Source of the DNA: Alviniconcha marisindica
Taxonomy: Eukaryota; Mollusca; Gastropoda; Provannidae
DNA: 64,000 bases
Reading direction: 5' to 3'
Assembly: GCA_018857735.1 (NCBI GenBank)
Contig: JABMCL010003843.1
Coordinates: forward strand, 80,001 to 144,000
Position numbers and translations under genes: made by a program. Below are positions 41,441-53,331 of the stretch, piece after piece; within the stretch, counting starts at the first letter, position 1; each line of letters begins with the position of its first letter. Below the pieces are notes generated by a model. It was given only the letters and a program-made list of their open reading frames with translations. It did no database searches and was not told where the DNA came from.

Positions 41441-43588
41441 TCACACAGCTGTTCCTCTCTCCAAGTTCTGTTTGATCTCAGCAGTGTACTGTCCATAGAA
41501 ACGCTCCAGTTTCTTGTTGAACTTCATGTTGCGCTCATTGATGTAGCTCACATCCTCTTCCTCATCAAAGCGTCTTCTCCTGCTGTACTTCTCCCGCTTC
41601 TCAATCCTGGAGACAATGGTTACATGTACTTGTCATCATGAACAATGAGAAAAAGAATAATAATGAAATATTTAAAGTGCAAACCTCTAACATGAAAACA
41701 GAGCTTCTGCTTGGCACGCTGTATGGAATTCAAATTTAAGCTACACCCACACTGAGACACCACAAGCAGAAAATGAGAATAACAATGATTACAAGCAAAT
41801 GAAACCACAAGAAGCCAAACAGAAAGACCTACATCACACACACTACATCAGTCAGCTGAAATAACTTCAGAACAAGTTGGGGGAGATGGAGAGTTTGCTG
41901 ATGACCTACCTCCCAGTACTTCTGGGTAGACAGCAAAAGACAGTTCACAAACATATATTGCGCTCACGCACGTGTGATGAAGCTATTCTGATTGCAGTGT
42001 GTACTAAATTGAAAAACTTTATTTTTTTATTTTTTTTGTTACGGGGTAACTGTCTTTCAATGATCCCCCCCCCCAACCCCCATGACCATCACACTCTTAT
42101 GCCCTCTTTCGGTGCTTACAAGACCTCAGATGGTGGACTGTCTGTGTATGTATTGTGCTGTAATACCACAAAACTCTTAACAAATGCTAAGTACATGGAT
42201 CACAGTTTTTCACAAAATAACCAGGCAGCAAATGTGTTTAACTAATTGTGCCAGAATCAACTCATAAAATGACAACCGCTTAGAGAAATGGTGAAGCGGA
42301 AGACTGCCTAGTAAAACTATATGAAGATTACTCACTGCTTCTCCAAATCCTGCACCATTTTGTCAACATTGTCTTCTGGGTCCTTCCTTTGGTGCAGTCC
42401 CAGTGTGTTGGCTGTGGCATAGAACTCATCACCCCTGGTCAGAAATTGGCATGTATTTTACAGCGAACAGGGTGGCAAAGTGTACAGCTCAATCAATCTC
42501 AAAATGGTAAACTTTCAGTGCTGACTGTCTTATGATGTCTGTGCAGCCCCCATGTGCAATTGCATGCATCAGCATCTATGTGCATGTTAAACATCCAAAA
42601 CACTGGCAGCCATACCATTGTTTAGACACACAAAACAAATACTGTACACACTGATAGGAATTGATAGCACTGCCCTTGCAGCTGCTGTGCCTTATCCGAG
42701 TAAGGTGACCCAAAGTTCTCACAAGGGCCAAGGAAGCAATAAAAAAATAAAACCCACCCCCACAACAAAACCAACCAACCAGCATGGAGCACTGAATGAG
42801 GAACTACCGCATAATCACTGGTACATGGCAGTCTTTTTGCATGCTGGCAATAAAAACAAGAAACTTCAGACAGCTATTATTCCTGATAACAAGTGAGGCT
42901 GGGGGGTAGGTAAGGATACTAAAGGGGAAATGGCGATACTGATAAAACAGTCATCACAGCAGAAACAAATGCTTTGACTAAAACACTTACATCTTTTCTC
43001 TTTGTCGTCCATAGTCTTGCAAGTCGGGCTTCATCTGTTTCGTGAGTCTCTGGTACTGGCGATGTGTTGCTTGCTCATAATCTGAAAAACATCACAGTTT
43101 AGCTGTTGCAATATGTTTGAATCTTCAATGGCCTGTCTGTACTCCATGGCTACTGGCTGATCAGAAACGTATTTTAAGTTCCAGGGTGTAAGTATGGCTG
43201 ATCAGAAACATATTTCAAGCTCCAGGGTATGGCTGATCAGAAACGTATTTTAAGTTCCAGGGTGTAAGTATGGCTGATCAGAAACGTATTTCAAGCTCCA
43301 GGGTGTAAGTATGGCTGACCAGAAACGTATTTCAAGTTCCAGGATGTAAGTGCTAAGTAGAACAACAATGCTAATGTAAGCTAAATCCTGTTACCACTGT
43401 ACCTTCTCCTCCAACAACTGTGACTACAACTATTGAACTCGCAGCAGTACTGCCACCAGAAGTGCAGAACAGAGTACCACAAGTTGGACCAGGACAAAGA
43501 GCAAGGCCAAGACCTTCAGGTTGAAAATAACATCCTGGAGGTAATGAAATATGTGTGTGACTTGGTCTGTAACATTAACAACAAGACC

Positions 43589-43624
<36 letters not shown>

Positions 43625-43630
43625 ACACAC

Positions 43631-43678
<48 letters not shown>

Positions 43679-46600
43679 GACAAAATTACCATCATTATGA
43701 TCGAGTGATCTGCAAGATTAAATTATTGAAGGCTAATTCATGAAACACTCTGTTACCAGAGAAACCCATGTCTGGATTTTTCTTTTTCTTCCTCCGCTCC
43801 CATCGCTCAACTTCATCGGCACCAAGCTCACGCAGTTTGACAAGGTCAAAGTCCTCCCCGGTCTCCTCACAGCGCTGTGAAAATGACAAAAAAGTAGAGT
43901 TTTGCGCTGATAGCTAACAATACTAGAAGACCTGGCTGTTAGTGTTATTGTTAAATAGATCAAACTTCTCTCATGGCATCTGCAATTAATACTCAATGAG
44001 ACCAGCTACTGACTAATATCAGCTATCACTAAAAATTGGGTTTGTACAGGATAAAGCAAATAAATTTTGTATTTACCTTAAATGACTTAAAGTCTGAACT
44101 CAAAACTGTTTCCCCTTATGATTCATATGAATACCTCCCCCCATACCCCCATTTTTTGCAGATTATCTCTTGACCTTTCATGAAGTTCCCAAAATGCCCA
44201 AGCCATTTGCGGAAACTGCCATTTCCCACAAAATTTCCAGGCCTGGAGAAAGGCAGTCTCAGTCTTCCCAAACTGTCCTAATTTTTAAAGACTGCATAGA
44301 CCTTGAAAAACAGAAACCATTTAATACTGTGCTAAAAACAATTTCCTATGTTTTGTATTATACCCAACCTTTCAGGCAACATTTTCCGTTAGCCAAGTAA
44401 ATTATACATCTCCATAATCCTGACCTTTTTCAGCTGATCCTGCTGCTCTTCCCACTCGCTGCGCTTTCTCTTAGCTTCCCAGTTCACTGGTCGTTTTTTG
44501 CGTTCCTCTTCAGCTGAGGCCTCTTTGTTGTTCAGCTTCCTGGCCTCATTCTGTGCAGAAAACGGGTGAATAAAACCTTGATGACAGCGATCCATGATAT
44601 CACAGCAATTTACCATGTGATGATCTACCTGTGTGTATCTCTGTTTTCAAGTTTAACTCTAACTTCTAGTTCTGCAGTGCTTCTTAGTCTTACAGAAACA
44701 TCATAGTTCATGAAAGTTACCAACAGATCATGACCAGTCATGACACTGGGAGTGGAACATATGACGATTATGAGACTGTGACAAAAGGTGGTGATACAGT
44801 GCACAAGCATTAAATTGATAACAAAGTAACATGTACATCCTCAAATGTGTCTGACATTTGCTTTGTTGGATTGTTTGTTTTCTAAAGAGATATATATATA
44901 TATATATACAACAGAATAAAGAGTGTAAGAACCATATTAAACTTAAAGGTAAAAATTAATTTTTCTTTGTAAAATCTTCAAAATTTGGCGAGGTCTAAAA
45001 TGGGACATTTACACACCTGACCACTGCACCTTAAACTGATGCCAGCTACATCATTATCTTACATAATGAGAAAACAAGAGACAATACATTTGACTGTAGA
45101 CATTTTCCACCTACAACTGAAAAAACTGCTTCTAAACTGTTCAGATTATTTGATCTAAATGTAATGCATACATACATTTGACTGTAGACATTTTCCACCT
45201 ACAACTGAAAAAACTGCTTCTAAACTGTTCAGATTATTTGATCTAAATGTAATGCATACATACCATTCTAAGCTCCAGCTCTCTCAGTCTGTTCAACCTA
45301 GACATTTTTGAAGGTGCTGATCCAGTTGATGTACCTGATATGCCAGCCTTCACCTATACAACAATGACACACAATTTATTAAGTTACATTTACTAGTTAC
45401 TAGTATTAGTAGCAATAACCTGTTCATTAATATTAAATACACACATAATTTACTAACCCTCTCTTCTTTCTATGTCTTTAATCTGTGTGATTACATCATG
45501 AAATATGTGATCTTATCAAATATATTCTGTGTGAGCAAGTACTCTTTGTACGTTTTTACAATAATCCCGCCCTGGTTATCAGATCCATGCAATTTCATTA
45601 CTGTACTGTTAGTAACCCGGGAACTGGAGCAGACAACGCTTTTGTTTTGAAGTGCAGCGTGTTGCGTAACGCCACATGGCCTTCACACAGCCGACCGGCG
45701 ATAGCCACTGGTGCGTGCCAGTTTCAAATCTGTTTTCTCCCTTAATATTTTGACTGCTTGTTTGTTTACCTACTCTTTGTTTACCTAGTCCTTTTTATGC
45801 ACTAATCCATGTGTAATATAATTTGGCATCTTAGAATGTTTATTTACATCTTATTTAGATGCAGGATCGAGCTTAATCAGTAGCCGATGCCTCTCTGGGT
45901 CCATTCTTTTTATAGCCGCCGTCTGCATGGCGCGTTCTCTGTTTAGTACTAGTGAATAGTAGTGAATCGTTGTTTTGACTCAATGAAAGTAATTCTGTAT
46001 TGATCAATGCTTTGTCGTATAGTATTTTGCTTAGCCGACTTCATGTTTAGTGTTTATTTTGGGTTGAAATTAACTTATTAAGTATTGTGTACTGTAGAAG
46101 CTAAGTTGTATTCATAGACTACTTGGTATCACTATCAGCGCTGCTGCGACTAAGATAACGTGCCCCAGGCGAATGTTCGCACCGATTGTTTTAGTGCTAG
46201 TCTTTGAGTGTGTCTTGCTTCTCTTACAGAGCGTTGTATTGTAATTGTTATGTACCATTTTAACTGTGGGAGCATGTTCTTTATTCTGATATAAGTTTTA
46301 TTGACAGTTATATTTTGTACATTGTGTTAGTTGTGATTCAGTTGTACGAATCTGCTTATAGACAGGTGCAAGCCACGCTTCCCACTCTTGTTGTAAATAA
46401 AATAAGTCATGTGTGTACATTTTGTTTATACGGTTTAAAAGATTGTAACTGTAGCTTTTATTTGATGTTTTTCATGTTTTAATTAGTTTAGTAATTGTAG
46501 AGGAAATTGTATTTGTGCGGGCCAAGGAAACACAATTGTCAGCCATTTTGTGGTCCAGAGGGCCGATTTCATTATAGCGATAGCGTGTGTTCCTTGCGGC

Positions 46601-48136
46601 CTGCGCAGTTCTCTTATCTATGCGTGTGCGTGAGGATTTTGGGTGTGTTGAGAAATTGTCTGCTGCTGAGCAAATAAAGCCTGATTGCTGCCGTCCGCCT
46701 GCTGTGGTCTCCATTTCGAAAGACTCCGCTGCCTGTGTCCTGTCCTTCTACCACTCCACTCCATTACATCTGTATTAATCTTGTTGTTGTATACATGTAT
46801 GCATACATAAATTGTCATACTTTTACATGTATATAAGTTATACCACACATAAATTATCATACTTTCATACAATCATAGGGTAATTTCCTATTTTTAGTTT
46901 CCTAAATGGTACATTACTGCTTTCATTTCACAATTCCAGTTTTTGTTCACTTTTTATCTTTTGGGTTGCACATAATTTACAGTTTGGAATGCCACTCTGA
47001 TTCGGTGATTCAGCCTTGGAACTAACATTACGGGATGCAATACTTTTTATGTATTATATTTCAAGCTGACTTTGCAGAACTTTCAGATCCCCACCCCCAC
47101 CTACTCCCTATGAGTCTACTGTAAAGTGTAAGTCTATGACAAAGCCCTATGTTAGTTATGAGTTTATCCTTCTGATTTTGAATCCACCATTTTGCACTGT
47201 TTACATTAATTACATTTACAGTGTCAGTGAAAAAAGCATGAAGTACTGATTTGGGTGTCTGGACTGATACACTATACAGGCATTAAATGTGTGTTCAGTA
47301 AGTAACACACATCCAAAAATTAAACAAGGACGAAGGTACTGTTTCATGAGGCTGAATGTTGTGGGGTTTTTTTCCAAACAGCACGTGCAAGTTGACCTCT
47401 GGGACCACATCGGTAGGTAGACTGGCCTAAGCTGAATACTTGAAAGCTAGATAGTGATGCGCCCCCCCCTCCTGCCTCCCCGCCCCCCCCCCCCCCCATT
47501 CTCTCTCTCTTCTTCTTTTTAACAAGTAGTGAGTACCTTCTTATGTCACTAGTGACTAGATCTTATCTTTTAAAGTTGATCAGTCTATGCAAGAAGAAAA
47601 CTAAACCCAAAAATGAACAAGAAAGGGAAGTGGAACAGTGGAAGTGAAATGACGGAAGCAATAGTTCAGCACACCAAAGTCAAAAATTAGTTATTTTATA
47701 GTATTAATATTGTTAATTATAGTTTATACCCCCCTTTTTTTCTTTTTAAGACTATAGTTAACAGTACAACGTTTGCCTCTCTCATTGCGGAGTCAGCTCC
47801 TCGATGATCGGGATATAAACTGTCACGAAGAAGGAAAGGATGAGGACAAGAAGCAGATCTAAAATTGTAAAAATGAGTAAAGTTAAAAGTAGTGAAAACC
47901 GACTGAGAGTGAGATAGCTGAATGAAGAGAAAAAAAAGCATAAATTACTACAGTGTAACACTAACAGTATACAAATGTCATGCCATGAAAAATTGCTCTA
48001 ATCGCAACGAATGGTAAAATGTACATTCACAACTAAAAAACACACATAAAAACGGGCTTTCTTTGGGTAACGTTCGAGATTAGTTAGCAAACCAAATTGG
48101 CCCTTGCCATCTTACGTTATCCTGCACGTCGGCCAT
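41441..48136 (-). CDS. SYF2: Pre-mRNA-splicing factor SYF2, complete, seven exons
   Basis: Exons in transcript order: 48116-48136, 45264-45353, 44425-44550, 43757-43874, 42991-43081, 42336-42434, 41441-41606. All junctions are GT-AG and in phase; 711 nt, 236 residues, against about 243 in human. Recognisable blocks in order: L-R-E-L-E-L then N-E-A-R-K-L-N (about 30-44), [50 protein letters not shown], and the C terminus [12 protein letters not shown], essentially the family end. SYF2 is a nuclear component of the Prp19/NTC-associated activated spliceosome and is also known as a cyclin D-binding partner. The short first exon (MADVQDN) was chosen because it is the one upstream ATG exon joining exon 2 in phase 0 with a good donor (gtaaga). 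Intron 1 is 2.8 kb and probably carries an LTR-like insertion. Confidence 0.95.
41607..42335. other. Intron 6 of SYF2
   Basis: Unique sequence with a short C run (42065-42074). Nothing else is recognised. Confidence 0.5.
43139..43350. repeat. ~41-bp minisatellite, intron 4 of SYF2
   Basis: Five copies of 'ggctgatcagaaacgtattt' plus 'aagttccagggtgtaagtat', with one shortened copy. Confidence 0.88.
43591..43676. repeat. (GA)n(CA)n compound microsatellite, intron 4 of SYF2
   Basis: About 30 bp of GA followed by about 55 bp of CA, 80 bp beyond the exon 4 donor. Confidence 0.93.
45087..45262. repeat. Perfect 88-bp tandem duplication abutting the exon 2 donor of SYF2
   Basis: 45087-45174 and 45175-45262 are identical by eye. 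The second copy ends directly next to the exon 2 donor region (exon boundary 45263/45264), so the intronic half of the donor (gtatgtatg) lies in the duplicated unit. Confidence 0.92.
45597..46768 (+). mobile_element. Possible solo LTR, intron 1 of SYF2
   Basis: A block of unlike composition begins 'tgttagtaacccgggaactg' (about 45606). It has GC-richer patches and a late polyadenylation-type signal in 'caaataaagcctgattgctg' (about 46670-46690), and closes at '...ccattaca' (46768). Start TGT and end ACA fit an LTR. 'cattac' flanks both sides (45595-45600 and 46762-46767), but the two candidate boundaries do not agree with each other. No internal retrotransposon genes are present. Confidence 0.35.
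46769..48115. other. Intron 1 of SYF2, distal part
   Basis: AT-rich sequence with a C-rich run at 47461-47499. No exon is supported. Confidence 0.5.
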
Positions 48137-48142
48137 TTTGCT
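48128..48142 (-). promoter_or_regulatory. YY1-like motif over the SYF2 start codon
   Basis: Reading GCAAAATGGCCG on the gene's strand, the start codon lies in a match to the YY1 core (AANATGGC), common around starts of housekeeping genes. It suggests that the transcription start is close by; this is an inference. Confidence 0.35.
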
Positions 48143-48367
48143 TGGTAGTCAGAGAGAGTTACATCCCTTGTAATTGCCTGAGATGCGTTCAGGACACCAT
48201 GCGAAATTAGTCTATCCTACGTTTGGTTTGCGTGCCTAGACCAACACAGAGTGGACTCTCTGCGGGCTCCTTGGCCTGCGCATAGCCCAGATTGTAACAA
48301 AGGGCCTAAAAGATCTTTAGTTAATAGTATGAATACACAACAATGTGTTGCATTCTACAACTACCCG

Positions 48368-48425
48368 CACCCTGATATAACCACACTGGTTGGTTGACTG
48401 GGCATAAAACACCAACTTACTGACT
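48368..48425 (-). repeat. Dispersed 'CCCAGTCA...GGTTATATCAGGG' repeat end, copy 4
   Basis: The reverse complement gives 'gttttatgcccagtcaacca' and 'gtggttatatcagggtg'. It is followed by a C run (48429-48444). Confidence 0.5.
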
Positions 48426-48809
48426 TTCTACAACTATCCCCCCCCCCCCCCCCAAGATATACCTCAGTGAAGTACAAGTTCAAAAAGAGAGAGAGAAGAA
48501 GAAAGAAGTTAAAGTCTGATTCACAGAACTTTGAAATAAGCAAGATCCCTGAAAATGTGCATACTGTGTGTCCCTGTCAAAATAAATAAGCGTTTGTTTG
48601 AACCTTTTTTGTTTGGATCTTGTTTTAGCAAGATAGCAGTCATTCTGTTTCAGATTTATAAAATAAACAACACTCATAAAAATGCAAAAGGTTAAAACTA
48701 GAATTATCATGAGTTAAAACATGGCCCATCAAATAACAATTAAGCAAACATCAACATCCTTGGTCAGTTTTACATCACGTTTTTCTAGTCTAAATTGATT
48801 CAGGTTGTG

Positions 48810-48872
<63 letters not shown>

Positions 48873-48994
48873 GAGCATGCATGCTTATGTGTGAGTGTGT
48901 GTCTATCAGCTACCATCACACTGTGTAACCAAATTAACGGTTCTGATTAATACAAACAAATTTAATAAGGACAAACTGTTTTCATAAACTCTCA

Positions 48995-49033
<39 letters not shown>
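48810..49033. repeat. (GT)n and (CA)n microsatellites facing each other
   Basis: GT at 48810-48870 and CA at 48993-49033, about 120 bp apart, could pair as a long imperfect stem. Confidence 0.92.
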
Positions 49034-49035
<2 letters not shown>

Positions 49036-49776
49036 CAGCATCTGTTCAGCCTGTTCAGAACAGAACATTCTACCTCAGTGAAATAATTAATGGTTTGGTT
49101 TAATTTGCCCTTTATGCAGAATCAGTGACATATATATCATTATATGGCACACTTTTAAAAGACAATAATTAATATTAATGATTATTGAGTGCATGGTATT
49201 CAACAATTAGCAATTAATCTACTGGACACAGTACAGTATGTCAAAATAACAGTCTTGCAAGTTATCATGGGCTTTTGCAAAAGAATATTGCTCTCACACT
49301 GTAAAATCTTGACCAAACTGCATTCATATAATAATATGTACTATATTTAAATAATAATATGTATTGTATTAAATAATAATATGTATATTATATAACAGCA
49401 GTCTCTGTATGGCTAACTTGAACAAGTTCAAGCGATACTGATAATACTTTAATAGTTTATTGCCTGATTTTGACAGTTGCTAACTTGCTTTTAAAAGCAA
49501 TAAAGTTCCAACTCTGATAACTTGCTTCTACAGATACACAAGTTTCAATAATGAATAAGTTACATACAGTTATTACAACAGTAGACCTGGTGTGTTTTGT
49601 TGCCTGCCTGTGTGTGTAATTGTGATGTGCCTGTGCCTGAGACATCAGTAAGTTGAGTTTGCAAGTGCCTGTTGTCTGCTTCCAGTGACCAGATGTATTT
49701 TTTGCCTTTTTCTTCTCCTTCCTTATTTACCCTGCGCATCGCACACCAAGTCAAATAATTGTCAGCAGTGACAGCT

Positions 49777-49779
49777 CAC

Positions 49780-49815
<36 letters not shown>

Positions 49816-49829
49816 ATATATATATATAT
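49777..49829. repeat. (ATCT)n(AT)n microsatellite
   Basis: Eight CTAT units followed by an AT run. Confidence 0.93.
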
Positions 49830-50075
49830 TTATGGGTCATTCTCAGAAACTATGTTCCAATACTGTGACATAGCTACCAAAAAATCTAAATGCTTTAAAA
49901 CTCCTAATATGTAAGTTTACTTGTTGTTTAACATCTATTGCATGTGAGGAATTGAAAGGGGAAAAAGATGAAGATAATCTGCACTATTTAGTCTACGTTC
50001 AACTTTAGTCAGACTGTTGGTGAAATGGTCTTTGTAAGTTTTGAAGTTGAAAAGATGAGAATGTTTTTAGTTCCG

Positions 50076-50390
50076 TCAATAGTTCGTTGGTACTGGGTCT
50101 TCGTGCGGTCGTGGGGTGCAGCAGTCTCCTTTCCCGTGTGAAGGATCGGCGGCGGTCAGTTCGCCGAGCCGCTGTAGACAAGCCTCCCTGTATATGCAAG
50201 GGCATGGAAGAGCTGCCTTCCCTATTCTGTTACTGACAAATTCTTCTTTTATTCCAAATTCTGGGCCATCGATGCCGTATTTATGAAGGTATAAAAGACC
50301 CTCCATTTTAATCCCCTGCACTCTTTGCCCGTCCCTAATAAGCCTTATGGTTTCTGTGGACGTTAAGCACCATGTTTACCTACTTACTTA
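50076..50390 (-). other. Unrecognised 81-codon minus-strand frame behind a (TAAG)n lead
   Basis: The minus strand has TAAGTAAGTAAGTAGGTAAA near 50395-50375, then 'ggtgcttaacgtccac', then a frame (stop at 50076) rich in Cys and charged residues, including the string EFVSNRIGK. The lead resembles the dispersed repeat seen at 7205, 35767 and 58787, so this is probably a mobile-element piece and not a host gene. No family recognised. Confidence 0.3.
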
Positions 50391-50399
50391 CTTATCCCC

Positions 50400-51376
50400 T
50401 GCACCACTCGCCCTCACAGAAGTTTAAGGACCGTGTGTCCTCTTTTGTAGTCACTTTGCCGAGCCTCCAGGTCAGTCTCCTAGTCAAAGTTTTTCATCGT
50501 GCAACTAGTGTTTGCTCAATTTAATCCACATTCAACAGGTTGTTTGACTATCTTTTCCTTCCTAGTTCCGACGATGTTTTATTGTTATAGTTTTTATGGT
50601 TTGAGATCTAGCTCGCTGATGTTTTATTATTTTTCACGTTCGCTAATGATTAAGTACAAGGGTAGCCACGAGATGTTTCAAATATATGAGTTATACACTT
50701 TTTTCATTTCATGATTGATGTGTTGAATCTCAAATGTGTTCGCTACCAGATGTTCTGACTGAGAGGCAGGTTCGTTATCCGGGCCTGGCTCCATTTTTTC
50801 CATTCTGATCTAAACCTCCTAATGGAGTTCCTTTATTTTACTGATTAGATAAAGCCTGTTCCGCGTATCCGCGATTAACAGGTTCGACTTCCTATTTACT
50901 ATTATGTGAAAGGCCAGCTCCGCGATAGTCGGCCGCGATTAGCTTTTTGACTTTTCCATAAATAATTCTCTGTGTATTCCATCTTCCACCATCCACAGAC
51001 TTGGAAGATACCTTAAAGTTTTCTTCTATAAATTCAGTGTAAGACCCTACTGAGAAATTTTAAGTGAGGCGATGTTTTTGATGAACACCGGTTGTGAACT
51101 GTCTTTCACAGGCACGGTTTGTAGCTCAAACTTTCGTAACCCGCACGAACGATTTTGTGTTGACTTATGTGTTATTTAAATCTCAGGGAATGAGACAACC
51201 AGATAAAGTTTACCCAGCTATATTGGCTTTTCGAACCTTTGTGCCTTCTAATCCCTTCTTTTGTCTGCTTATGACATGCTTGTGACTTACGTTTTTGATT
51301 CAATAATATTTGGAACTTTCACTGATTCTCCACTTGAATTCGAGTTGAAAGAGAGGTGGGAAGAGTGAGTGTGTGG

Positions 51377-51415
<39 letters not shown>

Positions 51416-52061
51416 GGATCACTTCCTGATACTGATAGTCATGAGATGCCACGTGCAAGTAATTAACGCAGACAGATGTTCCGCAGTATAACCTAACCTG
51501 CTAGCGTTCTCAGTCGCGGCAGTGGCCACAGAATCGCTCGACGACATTTGATCCCTTCAGTCACACACTAGAGATGTTGCAATAACTTATAATACTGAGG
51601 CAGCAGTACTGAAATTCTTAGATGTTATTTTGGTACATTCGTCTTTAACATCGTAATGAGAAGACACCGTTTCAGTTTCCCAGTTGCGAGTGAAACGGAA
51701 GGTCGAATTTCCGACTTCTACCTCGATTTAAAATAAAAGCAATCTTGTTGTTTGAAGTAAATGTTTTAACTGAAACCATATGCCCGAAAAATATTATGTT
51801 AGTCCATGACGGTAATTTCTGTGCCAGTTTAAAGAATTTTTTATCATCCCTCCAAACAGACCAGATTAAAAAAAAATCTCACTTCTACAAGTTCTTGAAT
51901 TTCTGATCGCAATCTATGACTACAACTTTGTTAACTGTTTGTTTATGAGTATATTTTTGAACTGTGAATCAGACTTCTACTTCTGTCCTTTTTCATTAAT
52001 TATTTATTTGTATTTGATTCTGGTATGTTCAGCATGGTTGACTTGATGATAGTGTCAAGTT
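50400..52061. other. Intergenic between SYF2 and CCDC81
   Basis: No supported gene. An imperfect duplication around 50845-50955 shares 'ccgcgattaac/agc' and 'tccgcg' phrases, and there is a GT microsatellite at 51379-51415. Confidence 0.45.
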
Positions 52062-52545
52062 TTTTTTGGATTGATTGATTGATGATCGCTTATATAGCGC
52101 TATTCTCCGTTCTCTTGAGCAGACTCACTGCGCTCGCATGTGATTCTACATGAGTGACTAGCTTTTTATAGCGCGTTTTTTCAGTTTTAAATATCCACCG
52201 AAGTGGTGTACTTAACAGCGCTGGCATGGCTGGTGCCACATGAAACTGCTGCCGTCTCGGCACAAGGTCTGTGTACACCATACAACCATGCACCATGTCA
52301 CTTCATGCAAAACCACATACGTAGGTGTATGCGTGTTTAGCTGTAACCTGCCACCTGCACTTTTGGCAGAATGACCGGGATCTTTCACGTGCTACTGCGG
52401 TAACACAGGGTGGAACGATACCGAAATTAGAGTCAGCACAAAGTCGACCCTGGAGAAGAAAATTCTCCCGCCGCTCCTGCAGGGATTCGAACCTGCGACC
52501 TTTCAATCACGAGTCCTGGCGCTCTAACCACTGAGCTATCCCCGC
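52062..52545 (-). mobile_element. Full-length tRNA-derived SINE with target-site duplication
   Basis: The minus strand starts GCGGGGATAGCTCAGTGG. It has an intact A box (TAGCTCAGTGGTTAGAGC, 52521-52538) and a perfect B box (GGTTCGAATCC, 52483-52493), a body of about 380 bp, then 'aatagcgctatataagcgat' and an (ATCA)n-type tail. CAAGTT flanks both ends (52056-52061 and 52546-52551), consistent with a target-site duplication. It is the reference copy for the partial copies at 12356, 20930, 31655 and 38735. Confidence 0.8.
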
Positions 52546-52649
52546 CAAGTTACTACTTATACTGAAGCTGATTCACCTTTATTGCACTGTGTACTTGTGT
52601 ATGTGCCAGTGTGGCTGTGTGCACTTTCATGTATGTTTGTTAGCTGTGT

Positions 52650-52676
52650 ATGTGGGGGGGGGGGGGGGGGGGGGGA
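52650..52676. repeat. Poly-G tract
   Basis: About 25 G in a row, 100 bp from the SINE. Confidence 0.8.
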
Positions 52677-52897
52677 TGAGGTGGACAATGGTTATGTATT
52701 CATATTAAGTACATATTTTTTTCTTTTCTTTTTTCTTTAGAAAATTAGATGTGTCAAAGATGAAATAAATTCTGATACATATATCTATAGCTATGAACAA
52801 GAGTTAGACAGAGAAAACGTCATACGGTATTCATATTAAGTACGTTTTTTTATATATTTTTCTTTCAGTTGGTTAAAGAAACATTAAATTATTTTTC

Positions 52898-52920
52898 ACC
52901 CACACACACACACCACAACA

Positions 52921-52965
<45 letters not shown>
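52898..52965. repeat. (CA)n microsatellite
   Basis: CA run with CACAACACCA interruptions. Confidence 0.92.
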
Positions 52966-52967
<2 letters not shown>

Positions 52968-53293
52968 ATAGGTGCGAGAGTTGCTTATATGTTACACCAG
53001 AGAACATAACTTTGGTGTTGTTCCCGGCACCCAGCTAAATTCCCCAAAGGCGTAGAAATGGCAAACGTTAACATCTGAAAAGTGAAATTTATAGGTCTTC
53101 ATATTTGATCACGTATTGATCATGAATGAACACACCCATACATACACACTGACCGGTAAAGCCGAAACACACGCATGAGACCAAAGCTAAGCGAACAACT
53201 CTAAAGTGTGGTTCCTTCTTTGGCTTAGTTAACTTTAGTCCAGCTCTGGAACCGTGGTCGCTGGGTTGTATATATACAACCGGCAATGTTGGT

Positions 53294-53295
<2 letters not shown>

Positions 53296-53330
<35 letters not shown>
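53296..53330. repeat. Poly-C tract of about 35
   Basis: The longest C run in the window. It is followed by GC-rich 'gccgccctcggccatccggc'. Frames reading poly-Gly across it are artefacts. 53331-54350 otherwise shows no supported gene. Confidence 0.88.
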
Positions 53331-53331
<1 letters not shown>

